Part shown: one piece after another, positions 40,287 through 49,092 of the stretch
Layout of the letters: the number at the start of each line of letters is the position of its first letter
Numbering within the stretch: position 1 is the stretch's first letter
Source: Janthinobacterium sp. 67
GTDB taxonomy: Bacteria > Pseudomonadota > Gammaproteobacteria > Burkholderiales > Burkholderiaceae_D
NCBI RefSeq assembly: GCF_002797895.1
Contig: NZ_PGES01000001.1
Location: forward strand, 4,216,001-4,280,000
Direction of reading: 5' to 3'
DNA: 64,000 bases
Translations under genes and position numbers: made by a program
The notes under the pieces: model-generated
The model's database searches: none
The model's input: only the letters and a program-made list of their open reading frames with translations
Told to the model about the DNA's origin: nothing

Positions 40287-40928
40287 ATGCAAAAACACGT
40301 GGTTTTCAATGGCATCCTCGAACGGGGCATGGTCGGCATCGTGCGCGCCGATACGCCCGATGCGGCGCTGCGGATCGCCGAGGCGTGCATCGCCGGCGGC
40401 ATCACGGCGCTGGAAGTGGCATTCACCACGCCCGATACCCTGGGCGTGCTGCGCACCTTGCGCGAACGTCATGGCCCTGACGTGCTGCTGGGCGCGGGCA
40501 CCGTGCTCGATACGGAGACGGCGCGCGCCGCCATCCTGGCTGGCGCCCAGTTCATCATTTCGCCCAGCGTCAACGTGGACACCATCGCGCTGTGCCAGCG
40601 CTACCAGGTGCTGTCCATGCCGGGCGCGATGACGCCGACGGAAATCGTCACGGCCCTGCAGGCGGGCGCCGACATCGTCAAGGTCTTCCCCGCCGAGATG
40701 TTCGGCCCCGCCTACATCAAGGCCCTGCGCGCGCCCCTGCCGCAAGCGCCATTGATGCCGACGGGCGGCGTGACGGTGGAGAATCTCAATGAATGGTTTG
40801 CCAGCGGCGCCGTGGCCGTGGGAATCGGCAGCAGCCTCAGTGGCCCGGGCGCCACGGGTGATTACGGGGCCGTGACGGCGCGCGCACAGGCTTTCGTGGC
40901 GAAGATGGCGGCCGTGCGTTCTCAGTAA
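40287..40928 (+). CDS. dgoA: 2-dehydro-3-deoxy-6-phosphogalactonate aldolase
   Basis: A 213-residue KDPG/KDPGal aldolase. The Schiff-base lysine is in ADIVKVFPAEMFG and the catalytic glutamate is in ITALEVAFTTP. GAGTVLD and PTGGV complete the phosphate-binding set. The VKVFPAEMFGPAYIKALRAPLP pattern suits the galactonate enzyme. It yields pyruvate and glyceraldehyde 3-phosphate, completing the galactonate branch. AGGAGAGAG precedes it. Confidence 0.9.
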   Translation: MQKHVVFNGILERGMVGIVRADTPDAALRIAEACIAGGITALEVAFTTPDTLGVLRTLRERHGPDVLLGAGTVLDTETARAAILAGAQFIISPSVNVDTIALCQRYQVLSMPGAMTPTEIVTALQAGADIVKVFPAEMFGPAYIKALRAPLPQAPLMPTGGVTVENLNEWFASGAVAVGIGSSLSGPGATGDYGAVTARAQAFVAKMAAVRSQ

Positions 40929-40936
40929 CGTCCTGC

Positions 40937-41052
40937 TGAGAAAACCGTAGCGAGCGGATGTGAGTTGTGGCTGAGAAGCGGAGCTGTGCGAAGCACGGGG
41001 CCGCCAAGGCAGTGAGCATCGGAGGCCGCAAATCGCGCCGCGCAGTAGGTTT
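40937..41052 (+). repeat. Structured extragenic element, family A, copy 1
   Basis: About 116 bases in the 172-base gap after dgoA, nearly repeated in reverse orientation at 43.9 kb. It includes the hairpin CTGTGC-GAA-GCACGG followed by GGCCGCC and a second GGCC, and ends CGCGCCGCGCAGTAG plus a T-run. Against copy 2 the stem shows a compensatory G-C to A-T change. A short peptide frame on the opposite strand looks conserved only because the element is. Confidence 0.8.
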
Positions 41053-41100
41053 TTTCTGCTACGCTAGGCGGGCAATGTCGCACGCCTCATAGACCAGAAT

Positions 41101-41523
41101 ATGTCCAACATCGCCCGCATCCTGCAAGACAGCCGCATCATCGCCATCGTCGGCATGTCCGACAAGCCCGAACGCGCCAGCCATGAAGTGGCCGACTACC
41201 TGCTGCGCCATGGCTACCGCGTCTTGCCCGTCAATCCGGCCCTGGCCGGGCGCGACGTGCTGGGGCAGCGCGCCTACGCCAATCTGACGGAGGCGGCCGC
41301 TGCCGTCGCGCCGGCGCGCATCGACATCGTCGACTGCTTCCGCAAATCCGCAGACATCGTGCCCATCGCCGAGGAGGCCATCGCCGTCAAGGCCGGCTGC
41401 CTGTGGCTGCAGCTCGAGGTCGTCAATGAGCAGGCGGCACAGCTGGCGCGGGCCGCAGGGCTGGACGTGGTGATGGATCACTGCACAAAAATCGAGCACC
41501 GCAAGCTGGCGGTGGCGGCATGA
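41101..41523 (+). CDS. CoA-binding domain protein (YccU-like)
   Basis: A 140-residue Rossmann-fold protein. IIAIVGMSDKPERASHEVADYLLRHGYRVLPVNP is the CoA-binding signature, and IVDCFRKSADIVPIAEEAI and LWLQLEVVNEQAAQLARAAGLDVVMDHC follow the succinyl-CoA synthetase alpha pattern without the ligase parts. Proteins of this type bind CoA; the biological role is unsettled. It overlaps the PPK2 gene by four bases, so the two are made together. Confidence 0.88.
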   Translation: MSNIARILQDSRIIAIVGMSDKPERASHEVADYLLRHGYRVLPVNPALAGRDVLGQRAYANLTEAAAAVAPARIDIVDCFRKSADIVPIAEEAIAVKAGCLWLQLEVVNEQAAQLARAAGLDVVMDHCTKIEHRKLAVAA

Positions 41524-42362
41524 AGGCGCGCACGCAATTTCGCGCCGGCAAGGACTTCGAGCTGAACGAGGATTTCGCCGGCAAGCGTCTGCTGGGCGCG
41601 GCCACCAAGGCGGCGAACAAGAAGCTGACGCCAGCCCAATGCAAGGCCATGGACCGCGAGGAAACCGTGGCCCTGACGGCGCAGATCGCCGAGTGCCAGA
41701 GCATGCTGTACGCGCAGCACAAAAAGAAGGTGCTGCTGGTCCTGCAGGGCATGGATACGTCGGGCAAGGATGGCACGGTCAAGGCCATCTTCAGCAACAT
41801 CAACCCGATGGGCATCCGCGCCATCGCGTTCAAGGGGCCGACCGACATCGAACTGGCGCACGATTATTTGTGGCGCGTGCACCAGCACGTGCCCGTGAAG
41901 GGCGAGATCGCCATCTTCAACCGCAGCCATTACGAAGATGTGCTGATCACGCGCGTGCAGGACATGATCGACAAGGCCGAATGCCAGCGCCGCTACGCGC
42001 AGATCCGCGATTTCGAACGCATGCTGAGCGAAACGGGCACCGTCATCCTGAAAATCTTCCTCCATATCTCGAAGGACGAGCAGCGGGGACGGTTGCAGGA
42101 GCGGCTTGACGATCCCGACCGCCAGTGGAAGTTCGACCCCAACGATATCGCCCAGCGCAAGAAGTGGGATGGCTACCAGCGCGCCTATGAAACGGCGATC
42201 CGCGAGACGGATGCCGACCACGCGCCGTGGTATGTGGTGCCATCGAACTCCAAGACCCAGCGCAACCTGGTGGTCGCCTCCCTGCTGCTGGAAACCCTGC
42301 AGGGCATGAAGCTGGAATACCCGGCGCCGGACCCGAAACTGTCGTCTTTCAAGGTCGAGTAA
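41520..42362 (+). CDS. ppk2: Polyphosphate kinase 2 family protein
   Basis: A 280-residue PPK2 enzyme with a thymidylate-kinase-like fold. The Walker A loop is GMDTSGKDGTV, the Walker B/lid region is FNRSHYEDVLITRV, and the lid RQWKFDPNDIAQRKKWDGYQRAYE is typical. Such enzymes transfer phosphate between polyphosphate and nucleotides; one-domain forms of this length often make ADP or ATP from AMP or ADP. Direction and nucleotide specificity cannot be read here. Translation is coupled to the CoA-binding protein. Confidence 0.93.
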   Translation: MKARTQFRAGKDFELNEDFAGKRLLGAATKAANKKLTPAQCKAMDREETVALTAQIAECQSMLYAQHKKKVLLVLQGMDTSGKDGTVKAIFSNINPMGIRAIAFKGPTDIELAHDYLWRVHQHVPVKGEIAIFNRSHYEDVLITRVQDMIDKAECQRRYAQIRDFERMLSETGTVILKIFLHISKDEQRGRLQERLDDPDRQWKFDPNDIAQRKKWDGYQRAYETAIRETDADHAPWYVVPSNSKTQRNLVVASLLLETLQGMKLEYPAPDPKLSSFKVE

Positions 42363-42442
42363 ATCCGTTCCGTGCCTGCGGAATCGGCCGCGCTGTGGCA
42401 TAGTATCCCTCGTCGATAATTCAAACCAGACCGGAGATCCAT

Positions 42443-43897
42443 ATGCTGCAGTTGAAAGATCCTACCTTGTTGCGTCACCAGGCTTACGTGAATGGAGCCT
42501 GGGTCGATGCCGATGGTGGCCAGACGATTAACGTGAACAATCCCGCCACGGGCGAGCATATCGGCACCGTGCCCCTGATGGGCGCAGCCGAGACGCGCCG
42601 CGCCATCGAGGCGGCCAATGCCGCCTGGCCCGCCTGGCGCAAGAAGACGGCCAAGGAGCGCGCGGCCGTGCTGCGCCGCTGGCATGACTTGATCCTGGAA
42701 AACGCCGACGACCTGGCGCTGATCATGACCACCGAGCAGGGCAAGCCCCTGCCGGAAGCGAAGGGCGAAGTGCAGTTCGGCGCTTCGTTCATCGAGTGGT
42801 TCGCCGAAGAAGGCAAGCGGGTGGCGGGCGAGACCCTGCAGTCGCCATGGCCTGACCGCCGCCTCGTCGTCACCAAGGAGCCGATCGGCGTATGCGCCGC
42901 CATCACGCCATGGAATTTCCCCGCCGCCATGATCACCCGCAAGGTCGGCCCGGCCCTGGCCGCCGGCTGCCCGATGGTATTGAAACCGGCGGAAGCGACA
43001 CCGTTTTCCGCGCTGGCGCTGGCCGTGCTGGCCGAGCGCGCGGGCGTGCCTGCGGGCGTGTTCAGCATCGTCACGGGTGCGCCGAAAGACATCGGCGGCG
43101 AAATGACGTCGAACCCCATCGTGCGCAAGCTGACGTTTACGGGCTCGACCCAGGTGGGCCGCCTGCTGGCGGAACAGTGCGCGCCGACGATCAAGAAACT
43201 GTCGCTGGAACTGGGCGGCAATGCGCCGTTCATCGTCTTCGACGACGCCGACCTGGATGCGGCAGTGGAAGGCGCCATCGCCTCGAAATACCGCAACGCG
43301 GGCCAGACCTGCGTCTGCGCCAACCGCCTGTATGTGCAGGACAGCGTGTATGACGCGTTTGCCGACAAGCTGGTGGCGGCAGTGGCCAAGCTGAAGGTGG
43401 GCAATGGCATCGAGGCCGGTGTCACGCAAGGCCCGCTGATCGACGCCAAGGCCGTGGCCAAGGTGGAAGAACACGTGGCCGACGCGCTGGGCAAGGGCGG
43501 CCGCCTGCTCGCTGGCGGCAAGCGCCATGCGCTGGGCAACGGCTTCTTCGAGCCGACCATCATCGCCGACGTGACGAACGACATGCGCGTGGCCACCGAG
43601 GAAACCTTCGGCCCGCTGGCACCGCTGTTCCGCTTCAAGACGGACGATGAAGTGATCGCCCTGGCGAACAACACGGAATTCGGCCTGGCCGCCTACTTCT
43701 ATTCGCGCGACATCGGCCGCATCTGGCGTGTGGCCGAAGGCCTGGAAACGGGCATGGTCGGCGTGAACACGGGCCTGATCTCGAACGAGATCGCCCCCTT
43801 CGGCGGGGTCAAGCAATCGGGCCTGGGCCGTGAAGGGTCGACCTACGGTATCGAAGATTACTTGGTCATCAAGTACATCTGCATGGGCGGGATCTAG
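42443..43897 (+). CDS. gabD: Succinate-semialdehyde dehydrogenase family (GabD-like)
   Basis: A 484-residue aldehyde dehydrogenase. The catalytic cysteine is Cys290 in NAGQTCVCANR, with a second Cys292 as in redox-regulated GabD, and the general base is in KLSLELGGNAPF. TPWNFPAAMITRK and FGGVKQSGLGREGS are GabD-typical. It oxidises succinate semialdehyde with NAD(P)+. Alpha-ketoglutarate semialdehyde is a plausible extra substrate, which would complete the xylose pathway encoded nearby. Expected start after CCGGAGA. Confidence 0.9.
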   Translation: MLQLKDPTLLRHQAYVNGAWVDADGGQTINVNNPATGEHIGTVPLMGAAETRRAIEAANAAWPAWRKKTAKERAAVLRRWHDLILENADDLALIMTTEQGKPLPEAKGEVQFGASFIEWFAEEGKRVAGETLQSPWPDRRLVVTKEPIGVCAAITPWNFPAAMITRKVGPALAAGCPMVLKPAEATPFSALALAVLAERAGVPAGVFSIVTGAPKDIGGEMTSNPIVRKLTFTGSTQVGRLLAEQCAPTIKKLSLELGGNAPFIVFDDADLDAAVEGAIASKYRNAGQTCVCANRLYVQDSVYDAFADKLVAAVAKLKVGNGIEAGVTQGPLIDAKAVAKVEEHVADALGKGGRLLAGGKRHALGNGFFEPTIIADVTNDMRVATEETFGPLAPLFRFKTDDEVIALANNTEFGLAAYFYSRDIGRIWRVAEGLETGMVGVNTGLISNEIAPFGGVKQSGLGREGSTYGIEDYLVIKYICMGGI

Positions 43898-43908
43898 AAT
43901 GCTTGATT

Positions 43909-44025
43909 AAATCTACTGCGCGGCGCGCTTTCCGGCCTGCGATGCTCGCTGCCTCGGCGGCCCCGTACTCAGTACAGCTGCGCTTCTTAGCCAGAAATCG
44001 TTGCCGCTCGCTACGATTTTCTCAA
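43909..44025 (-). repeat. Structured extragenic element, family A, copy 2
   Basis: About 117 bases filling the gap between gabD and the convergent depolymerase gene; its minus strand aligns with copy 1 at 40.9 kb, to my eye around 80-85 percent identical. The diagnostic hairpin is CTGTAC-TGA-GTACGG. A second foldback pairs AAATCGT with ACGATTT. It may act as a bidirectional 3' element. Confidence 0.8.
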
Positions 44026-44041
44026 GCATCCGTTACGTCCG

Positions 44042-45178
44042 TTATCGATGGCTGTTGCGAGCCGATCCTAACCGGTCCAGCATGCCCTTGACCGCTTCCA
44101 TCTGCGTGCCGCTCTTGCGGTAGAAATCCGGATCGATCGGATTGATGCTGGTGTAGCCCCAGAAATCCCAGCAGCCTTTCGGGTTGTACGGGTAGACGGG
44201 GCTCGGTTCGGCCTGCGGATACAGCACGATGATCTTGTTGGCGTCCGCCACCTGGTTGTAGCCGGTGCTCGTATAGAAACGGTCGCCGATGGCCTGCGTC
44301 GTTTGCAGGCAGCCGTGGAACACCACGTGCACGCGGCAGCTCTCGCTGTCGCAGGCTTTCGGAATGTAGGCGTAACCCGTATTGCTCATGCTCGAGTACG
44401 AATTCTGGATGAAGCTGCGCTGGTTGAAGGCGATCAGCTTGCCCGTCAGGGTGGTCGCCGACGGTTGCAGGTCCGGGTACAGGTGCTGCAGGATGTCGCG
44501 CGCCTGCACGTAGTCGCAATCGTTGATGAACGGCGATTCCGTCACGGCGCAAGGCTTGTCGGCATTGCTGTCGGTGAGGATGGCGTGGCCCGCGCCCAGC
44601 GTGTCGACGAAGCGGATCTGCGCCGCCGGCGTGCCCGCCAGTTGATAGAATTTTCCCACCTGTTCCACCACCGGCCGCGTCACGGTCTGGTCTTTCGTTC
44701 CGCTGAACAGATACACGCGCTGGCGCTTCAGATTGGCCGTGTCGTCGATGAGATGGTCGCGCGCAAAATCGTTCGCCGCGCGCAGCAATTCGCTGGCGAC
44801 GGGCGGCGCCACCTGCGCGCTGCCGGGATTCATGCAAGTGCTCAAGGCATTCGTCAGGTAGGGAATGTAGGGGAAGCGGCCCGGCTGGCCCGAGCAGAAA
44901 TACGGGCCGCCCGCGATGATGCCGGCGCCGGCCACCGTGGCCGAGTAGGCGACGGCAAACTGCGCCGCCATGAAGCCGCCCGAGGACAGGCCGGATACCG
45001 TGGTCTGGCGCAGGTCCGCCTGGTAGCCGGGCAGGGCGGGGGCGTCTTTGGTCGCGGCGGGCTTGGCGGCTTTGGCGGCCGTGGCGGCGTGCGCGCCTGG
45101 CGCCAGGATGAACAGGCTGGCGGCCAGGAGGGCGGTGGTTAGTGTGGTCAGGTGCGCGGTCAGGTGCGGGAAGGGCAT
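44042..45178 (-). CDS. Secreted short-chain polyhydroxyalkanoate depolymerase-like hydrolase
   Basis: A 378-residue protein with a signal peptide (TTALLAASLFILAPGAHA). The alpha/beta-hydrolase nucleophile lies in SGLSSGGFMAAQ, the acid is probably the Asp of GTKDQTV, and the histidine is in HVVFHGCLQ or LGAGHA. Cysteine-rich parts (CSGQPG, DKPCAV, NDCDYV, ACDSESCRV) suggest disulfides. The pattern fits extracellular type-2 PHA depolymerases without a substrate-binding domain. I chose MPFPHLTAHL as start because the signal peptide follows it; an ATG 24 codons earlier is less likely. Confidence 0.8.
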   Translation of the reverse strand: MPFPHLTAHLTTLTTALLAASLFILAPGAHAATAAKAAKPAATKDAPALPGYQADLRQTTVSGLSSGGFMAAQFAVAYSATVAGAGIIAGGPYFCSGQPGRFPYIPYLTNALSTCMNPGSAQVAPPVASELLRAANDFARDHLIDDTANLKRQRVYLFSGTKDQTVTRPVVEQVGKFYQLAGTPAAQIRFVDTLGAGHAILTDSNADKPCAVTESPFINDCDYVQARDILQHLYPDLQPSATTLTGKLIAFNQRSFIQNSYSSMSNTGYAYIPKACDSESCRVHVVFHGCLQTTQAIGDRFYTSTGYNQVADANKIIVLYPQAEPSPVYPYNPKGCWDFWGYTSINPIDPDFYRKSGTQMEAVKGMLDRLGSARNSHR

Positions 45179-45353
45179 GGCGGCTCCACAGGGCAAGGGC
45201 AGGAAGGCCGAGCATAGGTAAAAAAACTGTGCGCTGGGCAAGTACTGCACCGTCGTTGATGTCGCTCAAGCAATTGTCATTGTTGTCCGTCTTGTACGCG
45301 CGCGCGGCGTTTGACATAGAATGGTTTTTTTCCGTTCAACCATGGTGCCCTTC

Positions 45354-45992
<639 letters not shown>

Positions 45993-46007
45993 GGCGCGCA
46001 GAGACAC

Positions 46008-46036
46008 AAGCAGGCTTGATCGCCTGCTTTTTTTTT
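46008..46036 (+). terminator. Rho-independent terminator after the peroxidase gene
   Basis: AAGCAGGC, loop TTGATC, GCCTGC then nine T. A textbook intrinsic terminator 15 bases after the stop. Confidence 0.93.
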
Positions 46037-46110
46037 AATGCCGCGCTTGTCGTCTTGCCATCATTGTCCTAAGCTGGTTGTTCGCGTTTGTCACAACAAA
46101 GGAGAACATC

Positions 46111-46470
46111 ATGGCGTATGTCGATGGATTTGTCGTGCCCGTACCGAAAGCCAAGCTCGATGCCTACCTGGCCATGTCGCGCAGTTGCGGCGCCGTGTGG
46201 CGAGAGTACGGCGCGCTGGAATTTCGCGAATGCGTGGGCGACGATGTCAAGCCGGGCAAGCTGACTTCGTTCCCGCAAGCGGTGGACTTGCAGGATGGCG
46301 AAGTGGTGGTGTTTTCATGGATCGTGTATGAGTCGCGCGCCAAGCGCGATGAAATCAACGACAAGGTCATGAAAGACCCGCGCCTGGCCGAGATGATGGA
46401 CCCGGCCAAGCTGCCGTTCGATGGCAAGCGGATGATCTATGGCGGCTATGAAATGCAGGTGGATATCTAG
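46111..46470 (+). CDS. DUF1428 family protein (YbaA-like)
   Basis: A 119-residue soluble protein. MAYVDGFVVPVPKAKLDAY, FRECVGDDVKPGKLTSFPQAV and DPRLAEMMDPAKLPFDGKRMIYGGYE are the conserved blocks of DUF1428, a dimeric ferredoxin-like fold related to EthD/ABM monooxygenases, without assigned activity. AAAGGAGA lies nine bases before this start, so the upstream ATG at 46078 is rejected. It is monocistronic and followed by an extragenic element. Confidence 0.88.
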   Translation: MAYVDGFVVPVPKAKLDAYLAMSRSCGAVWREYGALEFRECVGDDVKPGKLTSFPQAVDLQDGEVVVFSWIVYESRAKRDEINDKVMKDPRLAEMMDPAKLPFDGKRMIYGGYEMQVDI

Positions 46471-46472
46471 CG

Positions 46473-46558
46473 GCTGAAACAGTCCATGGCGGCGTTGCAG
46501 TGCCTCGTCGTGCGTTCGCACTGCCTTCGGCAATGCGCCTTGCCCTGAACGGTTTCAG
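46473..46558 (+). repeat. Structured extragenic element, family B, copy 1
   Basis: About 85 bases between the convergent DUF1428 and pabB genes. The ends are inverted (CTGAAAC / GTTTCAG), and internal hairpins include CGGCG...CGTCG, GTGC-GTTC-GCAC and TGCC-TTC-GGCA. It aligns with the minus strand of 50.86-50.94 kb at most positions. It slightly overlaps the 3' end of pabB. Confidence 0.78.
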
Positions 46559-48393
46559 GCGCTAGCGATAATCTGTGCCGGCATCGCCCCGCGCAGCGCA
46601 TTGCACACGATGATCGCTTCGGCCCGCGCCAGCATGGCGCGCGTGATGACGGTTTCCTGCGCATTCCAGGCGGGATCGGCCAGCATGGCCGCGCGTTGCA
46701 CGCCGGGTAGCAGGCCGCAGGACAGGGGCGGCGTATGCCAGCGGCCGTCCAGCTGCACGAAGACATTGCTGCGCCCGCCCTCCGTCAGCTCGCCCCGTTC
46801 GTTAAAGAACAGCATGTCGAAGCCGCCTTGTGCCTCGGCCGCGCGCCAGGCCGCGTCATAGCGCGCGCGCACGCTGCTCTTGTGGCGCAGGAACAGGTCG
46901 CCGGCAGTCGTTGTGTCGGGCGCCAGCATGACGTTGACCGTCTCCGGCAAGGCGGTGAGAACGCCGCTTTGCACCGTGAACCGGCCGTCGTGGCGCAGCG
47001 CCAGACGCAGTCGGAAAGGGACATCGTCGGGGCGCGCCGTGCAAGCCGCCTGCAGCGCGGCGCGGGCAGCGTCGGCATCCCAGCTAAAACCGAAGTAGGC
47101 GCAGGAGGCGGCCAGGCGCGCCAGGTGGCGCTCCTGCTGGCGGCAACCGTCGGCACGGCTCGCGTGCAGGGTTTCGAACAGTTCGAATTCATTCGTGAGG
47201 CCCGTGAGGAAGCGGGCCTTGAGCTGGCATTCCGCAAATTCTTCCTGCGGGTCGCTGTCGAGCACGATGCCGGCGCCCACGCCCATTTCGCCGCGCCGGA
47301 TGCCGCCAGGGCCAGCCGGCTGCAAGGCCAGGGTGCGGATCGGCACGGACATGCAAAAGTCGCCGACGGCCTGACTGGAAGATGGCGGATCGAACCAGCC
47401 GATGGCGCCCGTGTAGATGCCGCGTGGCGCCGGTTCCAGTTCGGCGATGATTTCCATGGTGCGGCGTTTCGGTGCGCCCGTGATCGAGCCGCACGGATAC
47501 AAGGCCGCGAAGATGTCGGCCAGGCTGGCGTCGTCGCGCAGGCGCGCCTGTACGGTGGACGTCATTTGCAGCACGCTGCTGTAGCGCGTCACCTCGAACA
47601 GTGCGGGCACCTTGACGGAACCCGTGGCGGCGATGCGGCCGATGTCGTTGCGCAGCAGGTCGACGATCATCAGGTTTTCCGCGCGGTTTTTTGGGTCGTT
47701 GGCCAGGGCGGTGGCGCGGCGCGCGTTTTCTGACGTTTGATCCGCAGGGGCGGCCGGCGCCGTGCCTTTCATGGGACGCGCCGTCAGCTCGCCTTGCGCA
47801 TGGCGCACGAACAGCTCCGGCGACAGCGACAGCAGGGCGCCGCCATCGGGCAGCATCACCAGCGCACCATACGGCACGGGCTGGCGCGCGCGCAGCCGCG
47901 CATACAGGGCCAGGGGCGAGCCGAAGGCGTCGAAGCGCAAACGATACGTGTAGTTGACCTGGTAGGTGTCGCCGGCCACGATGTAGTCGTGGATGCGGTG
48001 CAGCGCGCGCGTAAATTCGGCCTGGTCGACATTGGCTTCGATGCCGGCCACGCCGGCAGGCGCGGCGTCCGTGTCGACGCGCGCGTCCAGCCACTGCGCC
48101 ACCTCGTCCTGCGACAGCTGCGTGCAATGCTCGAAGACGAGCACCTGCGCCAGCGGCGGCGCGTCAGGCCTGGCCGCGCGCGGCGGCATGGCCAGCAAGT
48201 GGGCGCCCAGTTCGTAGCTGCACACGCTGACGGCGTGCTGGCCGCGCTGCAAGGCCTCTTGCAGCCCTTCCAGCAGGGCCGGCCACTGTTGCCCCTCGCT
48301 GCATCGCAAGACCGCCGCCAGGCCCGTGTACAGGCGCGAACCGGCGCCCGGGGTGCTGGCGTCGTCGAGCAGGGCGAAACAGTCGGTATGCAT
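46555..48393 (-). CDS. pabB: Fused aminodeoxychorismate synthase component I and aminodeoxychorismate lyase
   Basis: A 612-residue PabB-PabC fusion. Residues about 60-375 form the chorismate-using domain: ARPMKGTAP carries the PabB lysine in a PIKGT-type motif, LMIVDLLRNDIGRI and YPCGSITGAPKRRTMEII follow, and GEMGVGAGIVLDSDP closes it. From about 395 onward a PLP fold-type IV domain (FELFETLHASRADG, LFFNERGELTEGGRSNVFVQ) provides lyase activity. It makes p-aminobenzoate for folate; a glutaminase subunit is not in the window. It is third in a minus-strand group after the HAD phosphatase and slmA. Confidence 0.93.
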   Translation of the reverse strand: MHTDCFALLDDASTPGAGSRLYTGLAAVLRCSEGQQWPALLEGLQEALQRGQHAVSVCSYELGAHLLAMPPRAARPDAPPLAQVLVFEHCTQLSQDEVAQWLDARVDTDAAPAGVAGIEANVDQAEFTRALHRIHDYIVAGDTYQVNYTYRLRFDAFGSPLALYARLRARQPVPYGALVMLPDGGALLSLSPELFVRHAQGELTARPMKGTAPAAPADQTSENARRATALANDPKNRAENLMIVDLLRNDIGRIAATGSVKVPALFEVTRYSSVLQMTSTVQARLRDDASLADIFAALYPCGSITGAPKRRTMEIIAELEPAPRGIYTGAIGWFDPPSSSQAVGDFCMSVPIRTLALQPAGPGGIRRGEMGVGAGIVLDSDPQEEFAECQLKARFLTGLTNEFELFETLHASRADGCRQQERHLARLAASCAYFGFSWDADAARAALQAACTARPDDVPFRLRLALRHDGRFTVQSGVLTALPETVNVMLAPDTTTAGDLFLRHKSSVRARYDAAWRAAEAQGGFDMLFFNERGELTEGGRSNVFVQLDGRWHTPPLSCGLLPGVQRAAMLADPAWNAQETVITRAMLARAEAIIVCNALRGAMPAQIIASA

Positions 48394-48414
48394 GGGGACA
48401 GCCGCGGCGGTGAC

Positions 48415-48990
48415 TTACCCCAGCAGCATGGCGATTTGCAGCGCCGCTTCCTGGGATGGATTGATCTTGAAGCCGCTCTTGGCGTAGCGGTGCCAGCGCC
48501 CGATGACGAAGCTGACGATCAGGGTGGCGCGCGCCGCCACTTCGCTTTCCTTGCCATGGCCTTCGGCGGCGGCCACGCGCAAGGCCTGCTTGAGCGCCAG
48601 TTCCACGCGGTCGTAGAACTGGTTCATGCGCATTTGCAGGCGCTCGTCCTCATTGACCAGCGCGTCGCCGATCAGCACGCGCGTCATGCCAGGATTGCTG
48701 ATGGCGAAATTGAGCAGCATGCCGATGATGTCGCGCGTCTGCGTCATGCCGTCGCTGTGTTTTTCCGCGATCTGGTTGATCAGGCCGAAGACGCTCGACT
48801 CGATGAATTCGATCAGCCCTTCGAACATTTGCGCCTTGCTGGCGAAATGGCGGTACAGGGCCGCTTCCGATACGGTCAGTCTGGCCGCCAGTGCGGCGGT
48901 GGTGATCTTTTCGCCTTTCGGCTGCTCCAGCATTGCGGCGAGGGCCTGAAGAATTTGTAGCCTGCGTTGGCCCGGCGGTGTGCTTGCCAT
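48415..48990 (-). CDS. slmA: TetR-family nucleoid occlusion factor SlmA
   Basis: A 191-residue protein. The N-terminal helix-turn-helix is RRLQILQALAAMLEQPKGEKITTAALAARLTVSEAALYRHFASKAQMFEGLIEFIE, and the C-terminal regulatory domain includes FAISNPGMTRVLIGDALVNEDERLQMRMNQFYDR. This pattern is SlmA/Ttk, which binds chromosomal sites and blocks FtsZ assembly over the nucleoid. I chose MASTPPGQRR because an earlier ATG would add an unrelated leader. It lies close to the HAD phosphatase gene, a neighbourhood I associate with Burkholderiales. Confidence 0.87.
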   Translation of the reverse strand: MASTPPGQRRLQILQALAAMLEQPKGEKITTAALAARLTVSEAALYRHFASKAQMFEGLIEFIESSVFGLINQIAEKHSDGMTQTRDIIGMLLNFAISNPGMTRVLIGDALVNEDERLQMRMNQFYDRVELALKQALRVAAAEGHGKESEVAARATLIVSFVIGRWHRYAKSGFKINPSQEAALQIAMLLG

Positions 48991-49092
48991 ATTTTCTCTT
49001 GTCGTTAAAAAAAATGCTGCCTTGATGGGGAGGTCCGTCACCGCCGCTAGCGGTGCGGCTTCCAGTGTCAACCGGAAGCCCAGGAATCCCCT

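Noticed and set aside
40837..44091. Two short peptides with a common QLRF...RSLRFSQ pattern (minus at 41.0 kb, plus at 43.9 kb)
   Set aside because: Similarity arises because both lie in the same repeated DNA element; no ribosome binding site and different termini. Kept as family A repeat instead.
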